Shown here: in pieces, positions 1 through 5,120 of the stretch
How the letters are laid out: every line of letters starts with the position of its first letter
Position numbering within the stretch: the stretch's first letter is position 1
Assembly (NCBI GenBank): GCA_934373375.1
Contig: CAKROP010000097.1
Coordinates: forward strand, 1-7,380
From: an uncultured Anaerosacchariphilus sp.
GTDB taxonomy: Bacteria; Bacillota; Clostridia; Lachnospirales; Lachnospiraceae
Length of the DNA stretch: 7,380 bases
Direction of reading: 5' to 3'
Translations under genes and position numbers: made by a program
The notes under the pieces: generated by a model
The model's input: only the letters and a program-made list of their open reading frames with translations
Told to the model about the DNA's origin: nothing
The model's database searches: none

Positions 1-1
1 T

Positions 2-418
2 CACAAAGCCGAGCTTTGCGTAGTAGTGCACGAGACGGTCTTTGCAGGTCAGCACCAGCCCTTTCCGGCCCTGTGCTTTCGCGTCCGCAATGGCCCGTTT
101 GATGAGCTCGCCTGCGTAGCCCTTTTTTCGGTAAGCCGGAATGGTATTGACGCCGAAAATCATCTGCCAGGCGCCATTTTCGTCGTGCATTTCAGCCTTT
201 TCATACATTTCGTCCGTCAGATCCGCCTCATCGGTCACGAAGCCGTCCACAAAAGCGATAAGCTTGTCGCCGTCAAACATGAGCCAGAAATGCTTTCCGT
301 AATGAGTCAGGCGCTTTTCAAATTCTTCTTTGGTGGCCGCCTCGGCAGGCGGGAAGCACTCGGCCTCCACGGCAGATACGGCTTCCAGATCTTCGATGGT
401 TGCTGTTCTGATTGTCAT
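2..418 (-). CDS. GNAT-family N-acetyltransferase, 3' end outside window
   Basis: The first 139 codons are present; the gene runs off the left edge. GNAT enzymes move an acetyl group from acetyl-CoA to an amine. The acetyl-CoA pyrophosphate loop is visible as YRKKGYAGEL (residues 96-105, the R/QxxGxG/A pattern), preceded by the strand WQMIFGV and followed by LVLTCKDRLVHYYAKLGF, the usual motif B region with its Tyr. The N-terminal stretch ECFPPAEAA (20-28) resembles the arylalkylamine N-acetyltransferase-like subgroup, so a small amine is a plausible substrate, but this is inference. The ATG at 418 is chosen because GGAG lies about 7 bases upstream. A promoter lies in the 70-base gap behind the histidine phosphatase gene, so it need not depend on upstream transcription. 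Confidence 0.9.
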   Translation of the reverse strand, partial: MTIRTATIEDLEAVSAVEAECFPPAEAATKEEFEKRLTHYGKHFWLMFDGDKLIAFVDGFVTDEADLTDEMYEKAEMHDENGAWQMIFGVNTIPAYRKKGYAGELIKRAIADAKAQGRKGLVLTCKDRLVHYYAKLGFV

Positions 419-453
419 ATGTTTCTCCTGCTTTCTGTAAATAAATTTGTCTT

Positions 454-482
454 ATTTTATACTAAATTTTCTGATCTGCCAA
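454..482 (-). promoter_or_regulatory. Sigma-A-type promoter for the GNAT gene
   Basis: On the minus strand TTGGCA (482-477) and TAAAAT (459-454) are separated by exactly 17 bases. The -35 box begins just after the phosphatase stop codon, and transcription would start near 447, about 30 bases before the GNAT ATG. Found by eye. Confidence 0.5.
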
Positions 483-488
483 GCGGAT

Positions 489-1031
489 TTATTCCGGAAA
501 TTCGTACCGTACGACCGCACAGTTCCTAACACCAAAGGAGGCATATTCCTCGTTGGTCATTTCATAAAAATAGGACTGCACCACACGGGCAATGCCGTTG
601 TGAGCCACCAGAATATAGGTCTTTTCCTTTTCGGCTTTCAGGTCATCCAACAGGTTGTAGATACGCTGGGCCACCTGGAGCATGGATTCGCCGCCCTCGA
701 AACGGCTTAAAAACTGCTCCTTGGCCTTTCGAAAATCCGCTCCGTCCCGGGGCGTGGACTCCCATTTTCCAAAATTCTGTTCGATCAGCCGCGGCTCCAT
801 CCGTGCCGGGATTCCGGTCACCTCTGAGATATGTCTGGCTGTCTCCGCTGCGCGGACAAGCGGCGAATATAGAATCTCATCCGCCTGAATGCCTTCCTCC
901 AGAATCTTCTTTCCGGTCTCGATGGCCTGCTGATGGCCCAGATCCGTCAACGCGATATCCGTGGCCCCGCAGATTTTATTTTCCACATTCCAAATGGTCT
1001 GTCCGTGACGGACAAAGTAGAGGGTGTGCAT
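489..1031 (-). CDS. Histidine phosphatase family protein (phosphoglycerate mutase-like)
   Basis: Complete 180-residue protein of the phosphoglycerate mutase/acid phosphatase superfamily, normal length for the single-domain cytoplasmic members. The signature VRHGQTxxN is at residues 7-15, with H9 the expected phospho-accepting histidine. The second Arg/Glu set is seen in SPLVRAAETA (56-65) and LIEQNFGKWE (82-91), and the second catalytic histidine in VAHNG (142-146, H144). Such enzymes remove phosphate from sugar phosphates, cofactor precursors or other small esters; the sequence does not tell which, and the alpha-ribazole phosphatase-like and general PhoE-like roles are equally possible. AGGAG lies about 9 bases before the ATG. 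The upstream gap is AT-rich with several -10-like words on the minus strand but no convincing -35 box. Confidence 0.93.
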   Translation of the reverse strand: MHTLYFVRHGQTIWNVENKICGATDIALTDLGHQQAIETGKKILEEGIQADEILYSPLVRAAETARHISEVTGIPARMEPRLIEQNFGKWESTPRDGADFRKAKEQFLSRFEGGESMLQVAQRIYNLLDDLKAEKEKTYILVAHNGIARVVQSYFYEMTNEEYASFGVRNCAVVRYEFPE

Positions 1032-1063
1032 GGGTGATTCTCCTTTGTTTTGTAAAATAATAC

Positions 1064-1092
1064 TTGATTTCTTCTTTTTTATTGTATATAAT
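1064..1092 (+). promoter_or_regulatory. Possible plus-strand promoter, antisense to the HTH-LPD3 gene
   Basis: TTGATT (1064-1069) and a perfect TATAAT (1087-1092) are separated by 17 bases on the plus strand. Transcription would begin near 1099 and run into the 3' end of the minus-strand gene at 1131-1841. No convincing plus-strand coding region follows, so any product would be an antisense RNA. The region is very AT-rich, which makes chance matches common. Confidence 0.3.
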
Positions 1093-1130
1093 AGCTTCGA
1101 AAAGAATCGGTTTTTTACCGTACGCAGATG

Positions 1131-1841
1131 TTATATCTGGCCAAGCGGGGTACTCGGTTCTTTTTTTATATTTATAATATCATACAAGTATTTCTTGCCG
1201 TCTGCATCATAACGGATAATCATTCTTGCTTTATATACATTATAACGTTCAACTTCCCCTTGTTCATCGTATACAGCAATGGCAAACCGTACATCATAAC
1301 GATACCATCCATATCTGGCATCCAATTTATGTTTTGGATTTAAATTTTCCTGATAAGACTTATTTACAGAAAGCTCTATTAGTTCCGGAATTGCCTGCGC
1401 TGCATTTGCTTTCGCCTTTGCTAAGCCACCTTTTAATGTAGCTGTATACCTGGAACCAGCATATTCATCTGGTAAATCTTTTCCGATATAAATCTCTTCT
1501 CGGTCCTCTTCTATCATATAAATATCGCCAATATATCGTTCCAGATATTTTTCTACATCGCTCCATAGAATTTTTTGTTTGTTCTTAAATATAATATCGT
1601 GAATTACAACAATTTTATTGCCATCTGTATCTCGGACAATATTAATGTTTCTTTTTCCTCTTTCTATGAAGTCTTTTGTTTTTTCAATTCCCACATAATA
1701 AGCCAACATACGCGGAATATATTCCGGCGGGTTTCTCCTTCCGGCTTCCCAATCCTCCATTGTTCTAATTGGTAGTCCATATTTTACGCAGAATTCTTTC
1801 CTTGTAAGTCCCGTTTGTAAACGAATTTCCTGTATTGTCAT
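1131..1841 (-). CDS. XRE-like HTH protein with C-terminal LPD3-like domain
   Basis: A 236-residue protein from the ATG at 1841. Residues 1-43 form a helix-turn-helix of the XRE type (LTRKEFCVKYGLPIRTMEDW followed by GRRNPP, a typical end of such domains). Residues ~55-85 are a linker with a small beta-rich stretch. Residues ~93-236 (YIGKDLPDEYAGSRYT, KAKANAAQAIPELIEL, GWYRYDVRFAI, YNVYKARMIIRYDADGKKYLYDI, IKKE) resemble LPD3-type domains found in large polyvalent proteins of phages and conjugative elements; this assignment is from memory of the family. LPD3 has been linked to the barnase/RelE-like nuclease superfold, so a toxin-like or RNA-binding role is possible but not shown. A GTG at 1862 would add seven residues but has no ribosome site; the ATG has GGAGGA about 13 bases upstream, rather far. 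The gene is clearly more AT-rich than its neighbours and stands alone, suggesting transfer. Confidence 0.8.
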   Translation of the reverse strand: MTIQEIRLQTGLTRKEFCVKYGLPIRTMEDWEAGRRNPPEYIPRMLAYYVGIEKTKDFIERGKRNINIVRDTDGNKIVVIHDIIFKNKQKILWSDVEKYLERYIGDIYMIEEDREEIYIGKDLPDEYAGSRYTATLKGGLAKAKANAAQAIPELIELSVNKSYQENLNPKHKLDARYGWYRYDVRFAIAVYDEQGEVERYNVYKARMIIRYDADGKKYLYDIINIKKEPSTPLGQI

Positions 1842-1877
1842 ATTTGTTGTTTCATCCTCCACGCAATGAGTGGTTTT

Positions 1878-1906
1878 ATTGTAACATGCAATAAGCTTAT
1901 ACGCAA
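1878..1906 (-). promoter_or_regulatory. Promoter of the HTH-LPD3 gene with palindromic spacer
   Basis: On the minus strand TTGCGT (1906-1901) and TACAAT (1883-1878) are 17 bases apart. The spacer holds the perfect 10-base palindrome ATAAGCTTAT (1891-1900), well placed as an operator for the HTH protein encoded downstream. The promoter starts three bases after the stop of the hydrolase remnant. Autoregulation is inference. Confidence 0.4.
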
Positions 1907-1908
1907 GA

Positions 1909-2132
1909 TTACAGATACCACTCTAGCCTTCTGGTTCCCAGATATGGAACCTTCTCCCGCCATTCCCGTGCTTCTGCGAGATTCAGTTCGCAGCGTACCA
2001 GCTGCTCCCGGTCGTCGGCTTTTATGATCACGTCGCCGCTTCATCGCAAAAGACCAGGGATTTTTGCAGATTTTCTTCGACGGAATCCGTCATGCGCATC
2101 TGCGCCAGGGCAAGCTTACAGGTATGTTGCAT
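1909..2132 (-). pseudogene. Carbon-nitrogen hydrolase (nitrilase family), internally deleted remnant
   Basis: The first ~34 codons from the ATG at 2132 give MQHTCKLALAQMRMTDSVEE followed by LQKSLVFCDEAA, the opening strand and helix of the nitrilase/amidase (C-N hydrolase) fold. Then, in a different frame, comes a family-like C-terminal end: DVIIKADDREQLVRCELNL, then EAREWREK, then LGTRR, with a stop at 1909. The N-terminal frame meets TGA at 2030-2028, right at the switch, so both parts cannot be made as one protein. Members are normally about 260-300 residues; here ~78 codons remain, and the Glu-Lys-Cys catalytic residues lie in the lost middle. GGAGG is 8 bases before the ATG and a near-consensus promoter precedes it, so the start apparatus outlived the gene. 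The junction is near 2031-2040. Confidence 0.82.
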
Positions 2133-2166
2133 CGGAAATGCCTCCGTTTTGAATGGTTTGTTTTTT

Positions 2167-2195
2167 ATTATAACCCGGCGATATTTCTTTTTCAA
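2167..2195 (-). promoter_or_regulatory. Strong promoter of the C-N hydrolase remnant
   Basis: On the minus strand TTGAAA (2195-2190) and a perfect TATAAT (2172-2167) are separated by 17 bases. The start point would be near 2160, about 28 bases before the remnant's ATG. With its gene destroyed, it may now drive transcription towards the HTH-LPD3 gene, as no terminator is visible between them. Confidence 0.6.
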
Positions 2196-2201
2196 TTGAA
2201 A

Positions 2202-2230
2202 ATCAGGAAGACAGATCCTGCCTTCCTGAT
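2202..2230 (-). terminator. Rho-independent terminator after the sensor gene
   Basis: Arms 2202-2210 and 2222-2230 pair perfectly over 9 bp. On the minus-strand transcript the stem extends by a G-U pair and three more pairs to a 3-base GAU loop. The RNA continues with UUUU. It lies 8 bases beyond the sensor stop codon. The -35 box of the next promoter begins within its short U tract, and a 14-base palindrome (2189-2202) overlaps the junction. Confidence 0.75.
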
Positions 2231-2237
2231 CGATAAA

Positions 2238-3389
2238 CTAATTTTTGTTTTTTGCTGGTTCGATGTTCGTAATCTCATTCATCGAATCGGTATTTGTGGT
2301 GTTTGCGTGTTCCGCTGTCACGCTATTATTTACCGTATCGCCATTCGGAAAATAGATCGTCGAGTCCACCAGCTCCGCGCCTTTTCCATCCATGCGGACC
2401 TTCAGCCACACTTCACGCAGAACGGACTCCTGGAAGCCTGCACCGTCCTTTGCAAAATGCCCCAAAAGCCGCATCCGCACAAAGAGCATATCGCCCAGGA
2501 CGCTGACATCCTGATACTGCACTGAAGTAACCTCTGCGTCCGCATAATCGGTGTATTGGAAGCCATCCAGGTTGATCAGCTGTGTTTGATTCACGCTGTC
2601 TGTGTATCCAAATACGGCTCCGGCGTCCACCAGCACCTGATTCCAGCCCCGGCTGTTGGCTACGGAAATGGCGTCCAGATCCATCTGGTAGATGCCGTAG
2701 GGAACGTCTTCCCCGTCCGGACTGTTAAAATATTTCTGATAATATACGGTATCATTCAACACTACAAAGGTGGGCGCGTCGGTCAGATAAGCCTCCGTTG
2801 TCTCCCCGGTTTTCCGATTGTAGGAGTAAAAGCTGCCGTAGAAATATCCGGCGCTGCCCTCGTAATGACCAGCCGCTGTGAGGACCACATTTTCATCCAC
2901 ATACAGGCTTGTAATGGGATTCTGATTGCCCGGGTAAAGAAGCGCCGTATCGCCGGAAGCGGTATTGTATTCCCAGACACTGTGATCGCCAGGATCGTAG
3001 TAAAGACTGCTGCCGTCCACGGTGCTGCCCAGAAGTTCTCCCTCCGCAACCATTTCCATATTTGCAGCGGTAAAGGGCTACCGCCAGATGCGGGAGACGC
3101 CGCCTGTCTCGTCCCAGGAATCGTAATACAGATACGCGCCGTCGGAATAGAGCGTCGTTCCGTCCATGAAATAGAGTTCGCCGTCCACGGAAATCAGTTC
3201 ACAACCATTGCCAAGAATCGTGTGCTCCACGACTGTGTCTGTGTCGGGGTCTCCTGTTTCTGCAAGCGCTCCATTTTCCGTATCAGATTCCGGTGTCTGT
3301 GCCGCAGGCCGCAGAAGCAGGCCAATGGCCGCCGCCAGAAGAAGTAGAACTCCAATCAGGGTGATCCCGAATGCCTTTTTCCGGTACTG
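2238..3389 (-). pseudogene. C-terminal half of BlaR1-like sensor: membrane anchor plus extracellular beta-rich domain, broken by stops
   Basis: This frame opens after a TAA at 3392-3390 with YRKKAFGITLIGVLLLLAAA and LLLRP, which resembles the fourth membrane helix of BlaR1/MecR1 proteins (usually RIR..NYRKPAFW). An acidic linker follows, then ~300 residues of repeated short beta units (ELYFMDGTTLYSDGAYLYYD; SSLYYDPGDHSVWEYN; YGSFYSYNRKTGETTEAYL; DTVYYQKYF; YGIYQMDLD), similar to DUF5050/propeller-like sensor domains rather than a penicillin-binding domain. A TAG at 3080-3078 interrupts it (..SRIWR*PFTAANMEMV..) with family-like sequence continuing in frame on both sides, as expected of a CAG-to-TAG change. 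The part after it (ATG at 3059, 273 codons) could be translated only from a weak internal start and would lack its membrane anchor. There is no usable start before the membrane helix. A terminator follows at once. Confidence 0.75.
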
Positions 3390-3639
3390 TTATTCCCGGA
3401 TCCGTCGTTTCTGGTCGCTCCTGACGCAATGGTTTTTTCTCAAAAACCGCTTTAATTTTATCGTGGAAAAGGCCTGTCGGCACACAAAAATTCAGGAACA
3501 CCAGCAACCAGAGCCCGTAGATCAGTTTTCTGGAACAATGCAGCACCTTCAGCATCAGAAACCGCAGAAGAACCACCAACAGCACGGTATAGCTGCCAAT
3601 CAGGCTCAGATGTAAAACCGCGCCAAATACCTTTTCCAT
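3283..3639 (-). pseudogene. N-terminal fragment of BlaR1/MecR1-type M56 membrane peptidase
   Basis: From the ATG at 3639: two hydrophobic segments, residues ~9-30 (LHLSLIGSYTVLLVVLLRFL) and ~38-58 (RKLIYGLWLLVFLNFCVPTG), match the opening membrane helices of BlaR1-family M56 peptidases. After about residue 80 the reading is out-of-frame sequence up to a stop at 3283. The HExxH zinc site, third helix and peptidase domain, roughly 200 residues in intact relatives, are absent; the continuation resumes near 3389 in another frame at the fourth membrane helix. BlaR1 proteins sense an outside ligand and cleave the BlaI repressor inside the cell; this one cannot. GGGGAGG, lying in the last codons of the repressor gene, is 7 bases before the ATG, and two bases separate that gene's TGA from this start, so the pair was translationally coupled. 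A TTG at 3645 is a poorer alternative. Confidence 0.8.
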
Positions 3640-3641
3640 CC

Positions 3642-4010
3642 TCAATCCTCCCCGTACTCTTCAATCAGTGCTGCCAGTTCCTCAATTTCTTTCTTACTCA
3701 GCTTTTTCCGCTTCAAAAAGGCCGCCACAAAATTCGGCAGAGACCCCTCGTAATTCTCCTCCAGGTACCGCTCGCCCTTCCGTCTGGCGTATTCCTCCTG
3801 GCTCATCCGGGACGTGACCACCGACTGCTCATTCTGGAAAATGCCATTTTCACAGATCTTCCGAAGCACCGTATAGGTGGTCGACTTCTTCCAGTTCAGA
3901 TGCTCTCCCGCCAGCTGCACCAGTTCCCCGCTCCGCAGCGGCTCATGCTCCCAGATAAGCTGCGCCAGCTCCTGCTCGGCCTCGGTCATGATATAGATCA
4001 GGTCTTCCAT
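3642..4010 (-). CDS. BlaI/MecI/CopY-family transcriptional repressor
   Basis: Complete 122-residue DNA-binding protein, the usual length for the family. Residues 8-68 form the winged helix: MTEAEQELAQLIWEHEPL starts helix 1, and WKKSTTYTVLRKICENGIF (40-58) contains the recognition helix, with the wing at NEQSVVTSRM. Residues 72-122 (EEYARRKGERYLEENYEG.., then KKEIEELAALIEEY) are the dimerisation helices; the conserved junction near residues 100-104 is where BlaR1-type proteases usually cut. GGAGG is 6 bases before the ATG at 4010. Family members bind dyads over their own promoter and repress the operon until the partner protease destroys them. Here the promoter carries a large inverted repeat, but the partner gene directly downstream is broken, so repression may be permanent or relieved in another way. 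No separate target gene is obvious in the window. Confidence 0.93.
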   Translation of the reverse strand: MEDLIYIMTEAEQELAQLIWEHEPLRSGELVQLAGEHLNWKKSTTYTVLRKICENGIFQNEQSVVTSRMSQEEYARRKGERYLEENYEGSLPNFVAAFLKRKKLSKKEIEELAALIEEYGED

Positions 4011-4035
4011 GGGACGCCTCCTTTCTGTAAACGAG

Positions 4036-4090
4036 AAATGGTTTAAAAAGTATAAACCTTTGATTTTAGTCTATACTTTTTAAACCATTT
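4036..4090. promoter_or_regulatory. Perfect 19-bp inverted repeat, likely repressor operator pair
   Basis: Arms 4036-4054 and 4072-4090 are exact reverse complements, separated by 17 bases. The upper arm fills the promoter spacer and the lower arm lies just past the expected transcription start, between start and ribosome site. A smaller dyad GGTTTA-N7-TAAACC (4040-4058) is nested at the lower arm. The position fits two binding sites for the BlaI-type protein, which would block polymerase; RNA from the start point would contain only one arm, so a DNA operator is more likely than an RNA hairpin. Confidence 0.75.
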
Positions 4091-4096
4091 TGTCAA
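4068..4096 (-). promoter_or_regulatory. Promoter of the blaI-like/sensor operon
   Basis: On the minus strand a perfect TTGACA (4096-4091) and TAGACT (4073-4068) are separated by 17 bases. The operator arm occupies the spacer exactly (4074-4090). The start would be near 4061, leaving a 50-base leader before the ATG. Confidence 0.65.
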
Positions 4097-4144
4097 CTGA
4101 AATCTGATATGTATTTTAATTTCCAAAACCATTCAGTAACATCT

Positions 4145-4216
4145 TTATTTTTCCATATCCTTCGGATATGCACGCTCCGCTTTGGATGCTATTCGGCAGG
4201 GTATCCTATCTGTCAT
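4145..4216 (-). CDS. Possible 23-residue peptide, start overlapping previous stop
   Basis: The ATG at 4216 overlaps the preceding stop as ATGA and reads MTDRIPCRIASKAERAYPKD plus three residues, to TAA at 4147-4145. It is charged and has no membrane segment. The overlap suggests translational coupling with the small membrane protein upstream, but there is no separate ribosome site. The 3' half contains a perfect 7-bp stem with a 3-base loop (4154-4170), so the stretch could instead belong to an intergenic repeat. I do not recognise a family. Confidence 0.3.
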   Translation of the reverse strand: MTDRIPCRIASKAERAYPKDMEK

Positions 4217-4349
4217 ACTTTATCTCCCGGCTTCGGATGATCCGGATTGTACAGGTGGGAATAGGTGTTAAACCGGACGAACAGGTAGATGCAGATAAGC
4301 GCAATCAGAACGCACACCATCAGTTCGCTGCAAGGTCGAAAACCGTCAT
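4213..4349 (-). pseudogene. Small single-helix membrane protein, probably frameshifted
   Basis: An ATG at 4349 gives MTVFDLAAN and then TGA; that TGA overlaps an ATG at 4320 (TGATG) in the -1 frame, which continues as MVCVLIALICIYLFVRF and ends with YNPDHPKPGDKV, stop at 4215-4213. Together the two parts look like one ~45-residue membrane peptide (short cytoplasmic start, one helix, Pro/Asp-rich tail) whose gene lost a base near 4323-4328. Alternatively the 35-residue frame from 4320 is translated by coupling from the 9-codon leader. Neither start has a clear ribosome site. It lies 12 bases after the preceding small gene. Function unknown. Confidence 0.5.
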
Positions 4350-4361
4350 GCAGATACTTAA

Positions 4362-4616
4362 TTACAACGAAACCAGTCGCTTCGCCCTCTCATACTCATT
4401 TTTCTGTACATAAATTTTATATTCGTAAGTACAGCTCTGGTCGATGCCAAACCCTCCGGTTTTCCGGGCTTCTCCGTCTAAAGGGCCTGAACCCTGGAGA
4501 TTTCTTGTATGGATGCGATAATCAATTCCATGGAGGGAAAGCGTCTCCCGAACCTCTGCCTGACGGTTCATGTCAAGGGTGAGCAGCAGCTCTTTTTGAG
4601 TCAGTATATTCCACAT
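4362..4616 (-). CDS. Small hypothetical protein, DUF2007-like (putative signal-transducing)
   Basis: Complete 84-residue soluble protein. MWNILTQKELLLTLDMNRQA (1-20) and VRETLSLHGIDYRIHT suggest a strand, a helix and a second strand; a Gly-rich loop follows (42-58), then TYEYKIYVQKNEYERAKRLV (63-82). The order strand-helix-strand, with a final strand-helix containing [YF]xIxVxxxxxERA, resembles DUF2007, a ferredoxin-like fold of unknown function; the match is from memory and tentative. The ATG at 4616 is preferred because GGAGG lies 8 bases upstream; a TTG at 4631 is in frame but covers that site. It follows the 59-residue gene by 50 bases with no terminator seen between, so they are probably cotranscribed. 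Confidence 0.72.
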   Translation of the reverse strand: MWNILTQKELLLTLDMNRQAEVRETLSLHGIDYRIHTRNLQGSGPLDGEARKTGGFGIDQSCTYEYKIYVQKNEYERAKRLVSL

Positions 4617-4666
4617 GGCTCTTTCCTCCAATCAAAGTTGGCTTTTTCTTAGATAACTGTTACCTT

Positions 4667-4846
4667 TTACATATAATTTTCCAAAATAAGCCGAACTGCA
4701 TTCAACACAACATAGACTCCAAAACAGCTCAGGCTCTTCTTATAACTTTTCGTCTTTCTTCCTTTGAAATAAAACACAACGCCTAGCACAAAAAATACGC
4801 ACACGGCAACGACCAAGATTCTGTTAATAAAAACGGTAATCTCCAT
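4667..4846 (-). CDS. Small two-helix membrane protein
   Basis: Complete 59-residue protein with a hydrophobic segment at residues ~5-26 (VFINRILVVAVCVFFVLGVV), a basic loop FKGRKTKSYKK (27-37) and a second, weaker hydrophobic segment at ~40-54 (CFGVYVVLNAVRLIL). The basic loop predicts that it faces the cytoplasm, both ends being outside. AGGAGG lies 8 bases before the ATG at 4846; an in-frame TTG at 4873 covers no ribosome site of its own and is rejected. It is first in the small-gene run and has its own promoter. No known family recognised. Confidence 0.68.
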   Translation of the reverse strand: MEITVFINRILVVAVCVFFVLGVVFYFKGRKTKSYKKSLSCFGVYVVLNAVRLILENYM

Positions 4847-4920
4847 CTCATTTTCCTCCTGATAGTCAGACAACCTGTGGGCGTCCCTATCTCATTTTAA
4901 TCCACTACATTTGTAATTTC

Positions 4921-4949
4921 ATGATACGTTATCTATCTCAAGTTGTCAA
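4921..4949 (-). promoter_or_regulatory. Promoter of the small-gene run
   Basis: On the minus strand a perfect TTGACA (4949-4944) and TATCAT (4926-4921) are separated by 17 bases. The start would be near 4914, giving a ~67-base leader before the 59-residue protein. The remaining 4950-5050 stretch is AT-rich and I see nothing else in it. Confidence 0.65.
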
Positions 4950-5052
4950 TTATGTTTTGATTTTTCTGATTGTTTTCTGTATATTTCACTATGTTGATTC
5001 CTGCTTCATTGAACGATTTTAATAAAGCAAAGCTGATTTTCTGTTCTTATCC

Positions 5053-5089
5053 TTGCTTTTCAAATCAGATAAGCCTATACTGACATAGG
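5053..5089 (+). promoter_or_regulatory. Promoter of the MATE transporter gene, with a dyad on the -10 box
   Basis: TTGCTT (5053-5058) and TATACT (5076-5081) are 17 bases apart on the plus strand. The dyad CCTAT-N6-ATAGG (5074-5089) overlaps the -10 box and start region, a position that would suit a repressor. The start near 5088 leaves a ~33-base leader. Confidence 0.45.
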
Positions 5090-5120
5090 TATCTGTTTTA
5101 CAAAAGAGAGGGGCTTTACC

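Noticed and set aside
26..529. Plus-strand open frame of 167 codons
   Set aside because: Antisense to the GNAT gene, which has the motif and the ribosome site on the minus strand.
2556..3347. Long plus-strand open frame (263 codons)
   Set aside because: It is antisense to the sensor domain, has no ribosome site, and shows no recognisable family pattern; the minus-strand reading has clear repeats.
3283..3639. Functional beta-lactam sensor BlaR1
   Set aside because: The HExxH peptidase region is absent and the C-terminal domain lacks penicillin-binding motifs.
4154..4170. Hairpin as terminator of the small-gene run
   Set aside because: On the minus strand it is followed by an A-rich, not U-rich, tract; on the plus strand the T run precedes the stem.
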